NCBI GenBank assembly: GCA_039029195.1
Contig: JBCCGR010000002.1
Span: 186,001-250,000, forward strand
Direction of reading: 5' to 3'
DNA length: 64,000 bases
Source: JBCCGR01 sp039029195
GTDB lineage: Bacteria > Pseudomonadota > Alphaproteobacteria > Rhizobiales > Rhizobiaceae
Shown: piece after piece, positions 43,419 to 51,282 of the stretch
How positions within the stretch are numbered: the stretch's first letter is position 1
Layout of the letters: the number at the start of each line of letters is the position of its first letter
The notes under the pieces: generated by a model
What the model was told of the DNA's origin: nothing
What the model saw: only the letters and a program-made list of their open reading frames with translations
Databases searched by the model: none
Translations under genes and position numbers: made by a program

Positions 43419-43869
43419 TCAGGCGGTATTGGTTCAGCGTCTTGACCACGCTCATGATTTACCGCTGCCTGAATATGCAACGTCAGAGGCCGCCGGGCTG
43501 GATCTGCGTGCCGCAGTGCCGGTAAGTCAGCCTGAAACGATCCGGCCCGGTGAGAGGGCGCTGATCCCGACCGGTCTCCAGATCGAACTGCCGAAGGGAT
43601 TTGAAGCGCAGGTGCGTCCGCGCTCGGGCCTCGCGTTCAAGCATGGTGTCACCGTGCTCAATAGTCCCGGTACCATCGATTCCGACTATCGCGGCGAGTT
43701 GAAAGTTCTGCTGATCAATCATGGTCATGAACCTTTCGCCGTAGAGCGTGGAATGCGGGTTGCGCAAATGGTCATTGCGCCGGTGGTGCAGGTGACACTT
43801 CAATCGGTCGAAGCCCTTAGCGTATCGGAGCGCGGCGAAGGCGGTTATGGCTCAACCGGGACAGGCTGA
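43411..43869 (+). CDS. dut: Deoxyuridine 5'-triphosphate nucleotidohydrolase
   Basis: A 152-residue trimeric dUTPase that keeps uracil out of DNA and supplies dUMP. The five motifs are present: SEAAGLDLRA, RPRSGLA, GTIDSDYRGEL, RVAQMVI and the C-terminal RGEGGYGSTG. The start is probably the GTG at 43411, which overlaps the aroA stop; a TTG at 43405 is an alternative. It overlaps the next gene by 23 bases. Confidence 0.95.
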   Translation: MSDQAVLVQRLDHAHDLPLPEYATSEAAGLDLRAAVPVSQPETIRPGERALIPTGLQIELPKGFEAQVRPRSGLAFKHGVTVLNSPGTIDSDYRGELKVLLINHGHEPFAVERGMRVAQMVIAPVVQVTLQSVEALSVSERGEGGYGSTGTG

Positions 43870-44992
43870 ACCGGAACCTGACGGTACCCATATCGCTGTC
43901 ATTGGCGGCGGAATTTCCGGGCTGTCCGTTGCATTCGAGTTGCTGAAAAACGGCCACGAAGTGGCGGTCTATTGCGATGAGAAGCAACATCCCTCTGCAA
44001 GTGCTGCTGCACTTGCCTATCTGGAACCCCGGCCGGGTACAGGCCGACTTCGTGAACTTGAACATGCCGCACTTGTGGCCTGGCCAGACCTCGCAAGGGA
44101 AGTTGCCGATATCAGCGGGTTGGAGACTGGGTTTGCACAGGTCGGCATGGTGCGACTGGGATTTGCGTACGAGCAAGACGCGTTGCGAACACTGTTTGCG
44201 CAACACGAAGAATCCGGATTTTCACCGAACTGGCTTACGGAAAGCGACGTTTACGAGCTGACCAATGCACAGCCTGAAGGCCACTTATTAGGTTACGTCC
44301 TTCCAAAAATTGCGCAGGTTGAAGCGCGTTACATGTGCGCTGCCCTTCGCGCAGCCATTGCAGCTCTGTTTGGGCAAGTGGTGGATGCAACGCGCATCAG
44401 CGCAGTCCAACGAGACAGCAAGGGCCGCTTTGTTCTTCAGGCCGGCGAGCAGCAGTTCTTTGCTGACAAAATTGTTGTCGCCGCCGGATTTGGTGCGCTC
44501 GATATCAATGGTCTGGCGTCCGTTTTGCCTAACCCGAGGCCCGTGCGCGGCGTGAGCCTGGAGTTTCGCTCACCAGTACCCCTTACTCGCCACCCCATTC
44601 TAAAGAGAGGAAACCTGACAATCTGTTCGTTTGGAAGATCCGTGTTTGTGGGAGCGACACATGAAGAGGGCGAAGCCCGCACAGAGGTCGCGGATCAGGT
44701 GGTAGCCGCACTTTCAGAAGAAGCAACTGAGCTCTGGCCGGAAATTGCAGGGATGGAACGAGTCATAGTTCGTTCGGGCGTGCGGGCGCCAATTGGAGAC
44801 GGGCTTCTCAATCTGGGTCGTCTGGCTGATCACCCGGACTTTTACTATTCCTTGAGCCATGCAGGGGCAGGTTTTCTGCGTGCGCCCATCATCGCGCGGG
44901 AGTTGGCGCGAATGATCTTGGGAGCATCGCTGACAGATATGTATATTGAACCGTTTTTCCGCGAATTGCGGACAGAGAAAACTACCAGCTGA
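43847..44992 (+). CDS. FAD-dependent oxidoreductase (DAO/ThiO-like)
   Basis: A 381-residue flavoprotein. IAVIGGGISGLSVAFELL near the N-terminus is the FAD Rossmann loop, and the second half contains GATHEEG and the C-terminal FYYSLSHAGAGFLRAP segment that contacts FAD. The family includes glycine oxidase ThiO and D-amino-acid dehydrogenases; the substrate is not clear. It starts inside the end of dut (23-base overlap) and is convergent with the SDR gene (11-base overlap). Confidence 0.85.
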   Translation: MAQPGQAEPEPDGTHIAVIGGGISGLSVAFELLKNGHEVAVYCDEKQHPSASAAALAYLEPRPGTGRLRELEHAALVAWPDLAREVADISGLETGFAQVGMVRLGFAYEQDALRTLFAQHEESGFSPNWLTESDVYELTNAQPEGHLLGYVLPKIAQVEARYMCAALRAAIAALFGQVVDATRISAVQRDSKGRFVLQAGEQQFFADKIVVAAGFGALDINGLASVLPNPRPVRGVSLEFRSPVPLTRHPILKRGNLTICSFGRSVFVGATHEEGEARTEVADQVVAALSEEATELWPEIAGMERVIVRSGVRAPIGDGLLNLGRLADHPDFYYSLSHAGAGFLRAPIIARELARMILGASLTDMYIEPFFRELRTEKTTS

Positions 44993-45665
44993 TTGGTTGT
45001 CTTTCGCGAAAGAAGCCGCCCGTTGGACCATCATCATCAAGCGTCGCGAGCCAGATGGCCGTGTCCGCCCCTTCTTCCGGGCTCAGCGAGGCAGAAGCGC
45101 CGCCCATGCGCGTGCGAACCCAACCCGGACACATTGCGTTGATCTTAACTGTATCCGGCAGGTCGTGGGACAGCGCCAGAGTGAGCGCGTTCAAAGCAGC
45201 CTTCGCAACGCCGTAGGCTCCCGGGCCGTGCAAACCTTCCGAAAACGCACCCCAACCAGAAGAAAGGTTCACAATTCGCCCATATCCACGCTCGACCATT
45301 CCCGGTGCAAAGGCACGAATGAGTTCGTACGGTCCGTCAAACATCACAGACATCGAAGAGCGGAACTCGTCGGGATTTGCAAGCGTCGACCCATGATAGA
45401 GGACCCCGGCATTGTTGATCAGAACATCCAGATGTCCGATCTCGTGGGCCGCGCTTGCGATGCATTCGGATGATGAAACATCCAGCAAGATCCCAGTGCC
45501 GCCCAATTCGTCGGCCGCATCAAGCGCATCGGTTTTGCTGCGTGCGCCGACATAAACTTCGCATCCGCGATCAATCAAGCCGCGGGCGATGGCTTTGCCG
45601 ATACCCCGATTGGCACCTGTAACCAGAGCTTTTCGGGGCATCGTATGTCCGGACTGATCAGTCAT
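44982..45665 (-). CDS. SDR family oxidoreductase
   Basis: A 227-residue classical short-chain dehydrogenase. The cofactor loop is TGANRGIGKAIA (about residues 16-27), NNAGVL is the conserved structural motif, and the catalytic Ser, Tyr and Lys appear in NLSSGWGAF and AYGVAKAA. PGWVRTRMG follows. The substrate is unknown. Its start overlaps the stop of the upstream VOC gene by 8 bases (ATGACTGA), so the pair is coupled. Confidence 0.88.
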   Translation of the reverse strand: MTDQSGHTMPRKALVTGANRGIGKAIARGLIDRGCEVYVGARSKTDALDAADELGGTGILLDVSSSECIASAAHEIGHLDVLINNAGVLYHGSTLANPDEFRSSMSVMFDGPYELIRAFAPGMVERGYGRIVNLSSGWGAFSEGLHGPGAYGVAKAALNALTLALSHDLPDTVKINAMCPGWVRTRMGGASASLSPEEGADTAIWLATLDDDGPTGGFFRERQPISW

Positions 45666-46077
45666 ACATGTTCTTTTCTGCCGGATCGTCGCTCAGATAC
45701 TCAACAAACTCGAACTCCAACCCATCGGGATCAATGTAGTAGACGTTTTTCCGAAACGGATGCTCGTCGCCAAACACCCTTGGCTCGAAGCCGGCATCGG
45801 TCATGCGCTGAACAAGCCCGTCAAGGTCATCCACCTCGAAGGCGATATGTGCGAGCCCGGCGGAGTTTCCCTGCAGGTGGCGCTGAACGCCGGTACCGCG
45901 ATCATTCAGCGTGAAGTAACTGTCGTCATTTCCCACATGCACCCAATTGCGCTTGGTGCCGTACCAGTCGGCTTCACCACCACCGCGCACACCCCAATCA
46001 GGAAATGCTGTCGTCAAAAAATTCAGGGTTGGTTCGATTTCGGTGACAACAATGTTGGCGTGCTCAATACGCATCAT
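45658..46077 (-). CDS. VOC (glyoxalase/bleomycin resistance-like) family protein
   Basis: A 139-residue vicinal-oxygen-chelate protein with two beta-alpha-beta-beta-beta modules. IEHANIVVTEIEPTLNFL carries the first metal His, AHIAFEVDDLDGLVQRM the second, and YYIDPDGLEFEFVEYL the Glu. Members are lyases, dioxygenases or binding proteins; the exact activity is not predictable. It heads a two-gene unit with the SDR. A striking inverted repeat lies 74 bases upstream. Confidence 0.88.
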   Translation of the reverse strand: MMRIEHANIVVTEIEPTLNFLTTAFPDWGVRGGGEADWYGTKRNWVHVGNDDSYFTLNDRGTGVQRHLQGNSAGLAHIAFEVDDLDGLVQRMTDAGFEPRVFGDEHPFRKNVYYIDPDGLEFEFVEYLSDDPAEKNMYD

Positions 46078-46150
46078 CGGAATTCTCCTTCACGATCCTT
46101 CGGTTTTGGCAACGTCGAGGCGCGCACGGCGTCGCGTCACCGTGCACCAA

Positions 46151-46202
46151 TGTAGGCACGGTAATTAAAAAAGCAATAGATTATTTTATTGCCGTGCCTA
46201 CA
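46151..46202. repeat. 15-base inverted repeat with AT-rich core
   Basis: TGTAGGCACGGTAAT (46151-46165) and ATTGCCGTGCCTACA (46188-46202) form arms with one mismatch, around a 22-base A/T-rich core. It lies 74 bases upstream of the VOC-SDR unit and 12 bases past the stop of the secreted hydrolase, both on the minus strand. It may be an operator or a terminator hairpin. Confidence 0.7.
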
Positions 46203-46214
46203 AAAGAGAAATGC

Positions 46215-47540
46215 CTAGTTTCCAGCCTTCAGCGTTTCAAATCGAAGGCCCTTGGCGGTGCGTTTGGCAAAGCCTTTCCAATGGTTGTGTTCCGGCTTTT
46301 CGCTGCCGTCCTTTTCTTTCGCCCACACACTGTCATTGGAGTTGGGAACCAGATCCAGATATCCGTCCATGTTGGCATCCGCGCGAAGAAGCTTGCCAAG
46401 CCAGGCTGTCACGAAATGCTGAGCGACATTGTTCATGCGATCGCTTGACCACACGGCATCGCTGTAATGTTCAGTCAGGTTGAACCCGAGGTCCTTGTCG
46501 AACTTGTTGGCTTCCGCAGGCGCAGGCATCGGAGCACCGGCATTGTGATTGGCATTATCAAAGGTCAGCAGCGACCGGTCCACATTGCTGGCCGCCTGCC
46601 AGATTGCGCGTATGCCATTCTCGTAACCGGACGTGTCGTCAACAGAGCCCGCGATAAACAACATCGGAATCTTGACGCCCTTCAGCGTGTCAGCGCTCCA
46701 AAATCCGAAGTTCATTCCCCAAGGGCCAAAGGCGATGGCGGTTTTGATGCGATCATCAGGAAGCGCATTGTGCGTGTCACTACCGCTGAGGTGAACACCA
46801 AGGGTTCCATGTGGACCGCCCCAGGGATAGTCGACCGACTTTTGAGTTACACCACCTCCAGCGGTAATGATCGCGCCATATCCGCCCATGGAATAACCAA
46901 TGAGTGCGGTGTTGGATGCATCCACGCGACCATTCAGAAAGGATCCGCTGTCAGAACCCATCTTCGCAATCTGGTCAAGCACAAACAGCTGGTCGAACGA
47001 GCGATTGACCAGCGTCGATCCAAACGCCGCTCTTGTGCGATAGGTGGAATCGGTATGATCAATGGAGGCGACCACATACCCTTTAGAGGCGATGTTCTCC
47101 GCGAGATGGGATAGCAGGAACCGGTTTCCGGGATAGCCATGCGAAATCAATACAAGCGGATGATTGGACCCATCGGCATCTGCATCCCGGACAGCCTTTC
47201 CGACCAAATCAACTTCTGTTTTGCCGTCCCGCAGATAGGCTTTGAGGTTCACATTGCCCGAAGAACCCGCCTTCGCTGGATACCAGATTTCAACCGTGAG
47301 CGGTCGATCGTAGACGGGTAGAGTGTCGGGTTTTGCAGCCTTGGGATCGATCTTCAGAATATCGATCTGATTCGGATTCACCATCTCAACGGTGCGCACG
47401 CCAACAGAATGCTTGCCATAGGCTGCAAGCTCTGGAGCATCCGGGCGCTGCGTATCGATCCGGTTCTCGGCCTGTACAGAATTATAAGCGGTCATGGTGC
47501 ACAAAACAGCTACAAAAGCAAATCCAATCGTGTGGCGCAT
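46215..47540 (-). CDS. Secreted alpha/beta hydrolase (PAF-acetylhydrolase/dienelactone hydrolase-like)
   Basis: A 441-residue exported hydrolase. The signal peptide covers about residues 1-25 (cleavage near VQA-EN). LVLISHGYPGNRF is the oxyanion strand, ALIGYSMGGYGA the nucleophile elbow (GxSxG), and LFIAGSVDDTSGY supplies the Asp region. A likely catalytic His is in FDNANHNAG. The ATG at 47540 has AAAGG 7 bases upstream. The natural ester is unknown. It is monocistronic and divergent from the liv cluster. Confidence 0.82.
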   Translation of the reverse strand: MRHTIGFAFVAVLCTMTAYNSVQAENRIDTQRPDAPELAAYGKHSVGVRTVEMVNPNQIDILKIDPKAAKPDTLPVYDRPLTVEIWYPAKAGSSGNVNLKAYLRDGKTEVDLVGKAVRDADADGSNHPLVLISHGYPGNRFLLSHLAENIASKGYVVASIDHTDSTYRTRAAFGSTLVNRSFDQLFVLDQIAKMGSDSGSFLNGRVDASNTALIGYSMGGYGAIITAGGGVTQKSVDYPWGGPHGTLGVHLSGSDTHNALPDDRIKTAIAFGPWGMNFGFWSADTLKGVKIPMLFIAGSVDDTSGYENGIRAIWQAASNVDRSLLTFDNANHNAGAPMPAPAEANKFDKDLGFNLTEHYSDAVWSSDRMNNVAQHFVTAWLGKLLRADANMDGYLDLVPNSNDSVWAKEKDGSEKPEHNHWKGFAKRTAKGLRFETLKAGN

Positions 47541-47725
47541 TATCATACCTTTCAATGGTTTATCAGCCTAAAGTCCCTCTTGCTGCGAGGTTAGCATGAT
47601 TGGCTGGCATTGATTTTGATTTTTTTGTGACGCAGTCCCAGTTTTGGCTTGGCCTCACAAATTCACTGTGCTTCTTTAGTGGCAAGTTGGGCAAGAGACC
47701 CGGCACGATTGTGGAGGAATAGTAT

Positions 47726-48601
47726 TTGGAGTTTTTCCAGCTCTCTTTGAGCGGGCTTGCGAACGGCTGTGTGTATGGGCTGATCGCCCTCGGATTTGTG
47801 CTGATCTACAAGGCAACCGAGGCCGTTAATTTTGCTCAGGGCGATTTCATGATGCTTGGCGCATTCATCTCCCTGTGGCTCACCAACGACTATTTTGTCG
47901 GTCTCAACTTCTGGGTCGCGGTTCCAATCGCTGTGATCATGATGGGTGTCTTCGGCTATCTGCTTGATCTGACGGTTTTGCGGCGCATGTCGGGCGAATC
48001 CCAGATTGCCATTGTGATTTTGACCATCGCGCTTGGTTTTATTCTTAGATTTGCCGCGGGAGCGATCTGGGGTCACGAACCATTGTCGCTAGAGAGCCCG
48101 TTTGCCGCCAAAGACGTGCGCTTCGGCGGTGTTGTTCTTGGTCTGGATGAGATCATGGTGGTGGTGGTCACCGTCATTCTCACCCTGGTTCTGTTCCTGT
48201 TTTTCAGCCGGACCAAGCTTGGCGTGGCCATGCAGGCGGCATCTCAAAACCAGCTGGCTGCATATTATATGGGCATTCCGGTCAAGCGGGTTCAAAGCCT
48301 CATCTGGGCGCTTGCAGGCGCCGTGGCTGCCATTGCCGGCGTGCTGTTTGCCTCCAAAGGCGCCATTGATCCAACCGCCGGCCTGCTGGGCATCAAGGCG
48401 TTTGCAGCTGCGGTCATCGGCGGGTTCGGCAGTCTGCCGGGTGCACTTTTGGGCGGGCTTATCATAGGATTGGTGGAACCATTCTCCGCTCGCTACATGA
48501 CGGCGGGCTGGTCCCAGATCGCGCCCTACGCAATCTTGCTTCTTGTGCTGATTTTCCGCCCTCATGGCATCTTCAGTCAGACCCAGAAAAAGAAGGTCTG
48601 A
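47726..48601 (+). CDS. livH: Branched-chain-type ABC transporter permease LivH
   Basis: A 291-residue membrane permease with about eight hydrophobic segments. LANGCVYGLIALGFVLIYKAT and NFAQGDFMMLGAF at the N-terminus and the EAA-like AVIGGFGSLPGALLGGLIIG loop are LivH signatures. The start is TTG at 47726 with GGAGG 8 bases upstream. It begins the plus-strand cluster livH-livM-livG-livF-acyl-CoA ligase-livK. The acyl-CoA ligase suggests the substrate may be a carboxylic acid rather than leucine. Confidence 0.93.
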   Translation: MEFFQLSLSGLANGCVYGLIALGFVLIYKATEAVNFAQGDFMMLGAFISLWLTNDYFVGLNFWVAVPIAVIMMGVFGYLLDLTVLRRMSGESQIAIVILTIALGFILRFAAGAIWGHEPLSLESPFAAKDVRFGGVVLGLDEIMVVVVTVILTLVLFLFFSRTKLGVAMQAASQNQLAAYYMGIPVKRVQSLIWALAGAVAAIAGVLFASKGAIDPTAGLLGIKAFAAAVIGGFGSLPGALLGGLIIGLVEPFSARYMTAGWSQIAPYAILLLVLIFRPHGIFSQTQKKKV

Positions 48602-48607
48602 GGCACG

Positions 48608-49702
48608 ATGCGGTTCGTCTTTAAAACATCCTACGAAGCGGACATTCGCCTGTTCCGACACACACCACAGGCCATGTGGTATTTGGCGCTGCTCGCATTT
48701 GTGCTGATTTTGCCGTTTCTTCTAAGCGATTATGCGATCGGCATCGCATCGCAAGTGCTGATTTACTCAATTGCTGGAATGGGACTGATGCTGCTGACGG
48801 GGCACACTGGCCTGCCCAGCCTCGGACACGCAGCCTTTATGGCGATTGGTTGCTTTGCCAACATATTCTTGATTAGTGCAGGCCTGCCCTGGCTGATTTC
48901 CTTCCCGCTGGCCGGTCTTCTTGCCGGGGCTATCGGTGTGGTGATTGCCTATCCGGTGCTTCGGCTGCACGGCGTCTATCTGGCCATCGCAACGCTCGCC
49001 ATGTCGATCCTCACGGCTGACTTTGTCGTGATTCTGGAGCCGTGGACCGGCGGCGTGGGTGGTGCGATCGTTTCCGACATCAACCTGTTCGGCTATGAGA
49101 TCAACTATTTCGGTGCGCCAACCAGCTTTTACTATGTTGTACTGGCTGTGGTTTTGATCGTACTGATCCTCTATCGCAATCTGCTGCGGGCGCCGCTGGG
49201 TCGGGCTTTCACCGCGATCCGCGATTCCGAAATCTCCGCTCAGGCGATGGGGATCAACCTGACGCGCACGAAGGTGATTTCGTTCTTTCTCTCCTGCACT
49301 TTCACCGGGCTGGCCGGAGCGCTGGTTGGTCACTCCGCAGGCTACGTGAACCATGAGACGTTCGATATCGTGCTCTCCATTACGCTTCTTTTGATGATCA
49401 TCATTGGTGGAATTGGATCCATCCACGGTGCGTTTTTTGGGGCCATGGTGGTTGGCATCATTCCCCAGCTCATCGCCACTGCGCGCTCCGGCATTGGCAA
49501 TCTGACAGGTGTCGACATCACAATTCCGGGCCTGGAGAGTGCGCTTTTCGGGGCGATCCTGATCGGGTTTATGTTGTTCGAGCCGTTCGGCATCTACGGA
49601 CGTTGGCTCAAGATCAGGACCTATTTCGAACTGTTCCCCTTCTATCGTCGCGACATGTTCCGTCGTCAGAAAAACTATCTGAAAACGGAGCGTATGCGGT
49701 GA
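48608..49702 (+). CDS. livM: Branched-chain-type ABC transporter permease LivM
   Basis: A 364-residue permease. YSIAGMGLMLLTGHTGLPSLGHAAFMAIG near the start (here only the core LTGHTGLPSLGHA is diagnostic), RAFTAIRDSEISAQAMGIN in the cytoplasmic loop and GGIGSIHGAFFGAMVVG are typical. An extra N-terminal stretch of about 40 residues precedes the first membrane segment. It follows livH by 6 bases, and its stop overlaps the livG GTG start (GTGA). Confidence 0.93.
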   Translation: MRFVFKTSYEADIRLFRHTPQAMWYLALLAFVLILPFLLSDYAIGIASQVLIYSIAGMGLMLLTGHTGLPSLGHAAFMAIGCFANIFLISAGLPWLISFPLAGLLAGAIGVVIAYPVLRLHGVYLAIATLAMSILTADFVVILEPWTGGVGGAIVSDINLFGYEINYFGAPTSFYYVVLAVVLIVLILYRNLLRAPLGRAFTAIRDSEISAQAMGINLTRTKVISFFLSCTFTGLAGALVGHSAGYVNHETFDIVLSITLLLMIIIGGIGSIHGAFFGAMVVGIIPQLIATARSGIGNLTGVDITIPGLESALFGAILIGFMLFEPFGIYGRWLKIRTYFELFPFYRRDMFRRQKNYLKTERMR

Positions 49703-50466
49703 GTTTGCTGGAGATCAAAGACGCAACGCTTCGGTTCGGCGGAGTGGTTGCGGTCGACAATGTTTCGATGGATGTGACTGAAGGTGAGGTCTTCGCGCTG
49801 GTCGGTCCGAACGGTGCCGGAAAGTCGACCCTGTTCAATCTAATATCGCGGTTTTACGACCCTGCTGAAGGGTCAATCACGTTCGACGGGCAAGACCTCT
49901 TGACCTTGTCTCCGCACGGTATTCCGACCCTGGGGATTGCCCGAACTTTTCAGAATATCGAATTGTTCGACCAGGCAACGGTGCTGCAAAACCTTCTGGT
50001 TGGCCGACACCGGCATCGCAAATCAAACCTGATCAGCGAATTGTTTTTCACCCCGTCTGTTCGCGATGAGGAACATCGGCACCGCGAAGTGGTCGAAAGG
50101 GTGATCGATTTTCTCGATCTTCAGGCCTATCGCGACAAACGAATCGCCGGTCTTCCCTATGGCGTTCGCAAAGTTGTTGAAATGGGCCGGGCGCTCGCGA
50201 CCGAACCCAAGTTACTGCTGCTTGATGAACCGGCATCTGGTCTCTCGGTCGAGGAAACGCAGGATGTCGCCTTCTGGATTGAGGACATCAAAAACCAGAT
50301 GGGGATTACGGTCCTCATGGTTGAGCATGACATGCACCTCGTTGCGTCAGTGTCGGATCGCGTGATGGCACTTGCCGATGGAAAGACGCTCGCGCTTGGC
50401 ACGCCGCAAGAGGTCCAAAACCATCCGGCTGTTATTGAGGCCTACATTGGATCGAGTGAGGCGTGA
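49699..50466 (+). CDS. livG: Branched-chain-type ABC transporter ATPase LivG
   Basis: A 255-residue ABC ATPase. Walker A is GPNGAGKST, the Q-loop region is GIARTFQNIELF, the signature is replaced by the LivG-type PYGVRKVVEMGRALA, and Walker B is LLLLDEPASGLS. The GTG start at 49699 overlaps the livM stop. Its stop overlaps the livF start region. It energises the LivHM channel together with LivF. Confidence 0.94.
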   Translation: MSLLEIKDATLRFGGVVAVDNVSMDVTEGEVFALVGPNGAGKSTLFNLISRFYDPAEGSITFDGQDLLTLSPHGIPTLGIARTFQNIELFDQATVLQNLLVGRHRHRKSNLISELFFTPSVRDEEHRHREVVERVIDFLDLQAYRDKRIAGLPYGVRKVVEMGRALATEPKLLLLDEPASGLSVEETQDVAFWIEDIKNQMGITVLMVEHDMHLVASVSDRVMALADGKTLALGTPQEVQNHPAVIEAYIGSSEA

Positions 50467-51251
50467 TGGATACCAATACCACAGACGCCGTTCTCAATCT
50501 GAAAAACGTCGAGAGCTACTACGGTCCGATCATGGCCATTCGCGGCGCTTCCTTGGAAGTGCGAAAGGGTCAGGTTGTCACCGTTCTTGGTGCAAATGGT
50601 GCCGGCAAAACAACTCTGCTGAAAACCATTTCCGGTGTCATGGACCCTGAAAAAGGGCAGGTGATGCTGCACGGCGCCGAGATTCAGGGCATGGACCCCG
50701 ACCGTGTCGTGCGTAAGGGCATCGTGCATGTGCCGGAAGGCCGTGAGATTTTCCCACTGCTGTCAGTGGCGGAAAATATTCGCATGGGAGCCTATATCCG
50801 CAATGACCGTGCCGATATCTCGGTCGATGAGGAGATGGTCTACTCCTACTTTCCGATCCTGAAGGAACGCCGCGCTCAGATGGCTGGCACTTTGTCAGGC
50901 GGGCAGCAGCAGATGCTAGCAATTGGGCGCGGATTGATGTCGCGCCCGTCCATCATGCTTCTCGATGAGCCGAGCCTGGGCTTAAGTCCGCTGCTGGTCA
51001 GTGAAATTTTTGCCATCATTCGCAGGCTCAATGAAGAGCAGGGCGTGACCATGATGCTGGTTGAACAAAACGCTCTGGTCGCCCTCAGGGTTGCCGACTA
51101 TGGTTATGTGATGGAACTGGGCCGTATCGTGATGGCTGATACGGCAGAAAATCTCGAAAATTCCCGCGATATCCAGGAATTCTATCTGGGCAAGCAGGAG
51201 GAGAGCCAGCGGGGCCAGCGCCGTTGGAAACAAAGAAAGACGTGGCGCTGA
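50466..51251 (+). CDS. livF: Branched-chain-type ABC transporter ATPase LivF
   Basis: A 261-residue ABC ATPase. Walker A is GANGAGKTT, the signature is LSGGQQQMLAIGR and Walker B is IMLLDEPSLGLS. GIVHVPEGREIFPLLSV is the LivF hallmark. A GTG at 50463 is an alternative start; the ATG at 50466 overlaps the livG stop by one base. The C-terminus has a basic tail of about 20 residues. The acyl-CoA ligase follows after 31 bases. Confidence 0.94.
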   Translation: MDTNTTDAVLNLKNVESYYGPIMAIRGASLEVRKGQVVTVLGANGAGKTTLLKTISGVMDPEKGQVMLHGAEIQGMDPDRVVRKGIVHVPEGREIFPLLSVAENIRMGAYIRNDRADISVDEEMVYSYFPILKERRAQMAGTLSGGQQQMLAIGRGLMSRPSIMLLDEPSLGLSPLLVSEIFAIIRRLNEEQGVTMMLVEQNALVALRVADYGYVMELGRIVMADTAENLENSRDIQEFYLGKQEESQRGQRRWKQRKTWR

Positions 51252-51282
51252 TTGCCAATCGGCCCGGGAGGAAATCGCGACG

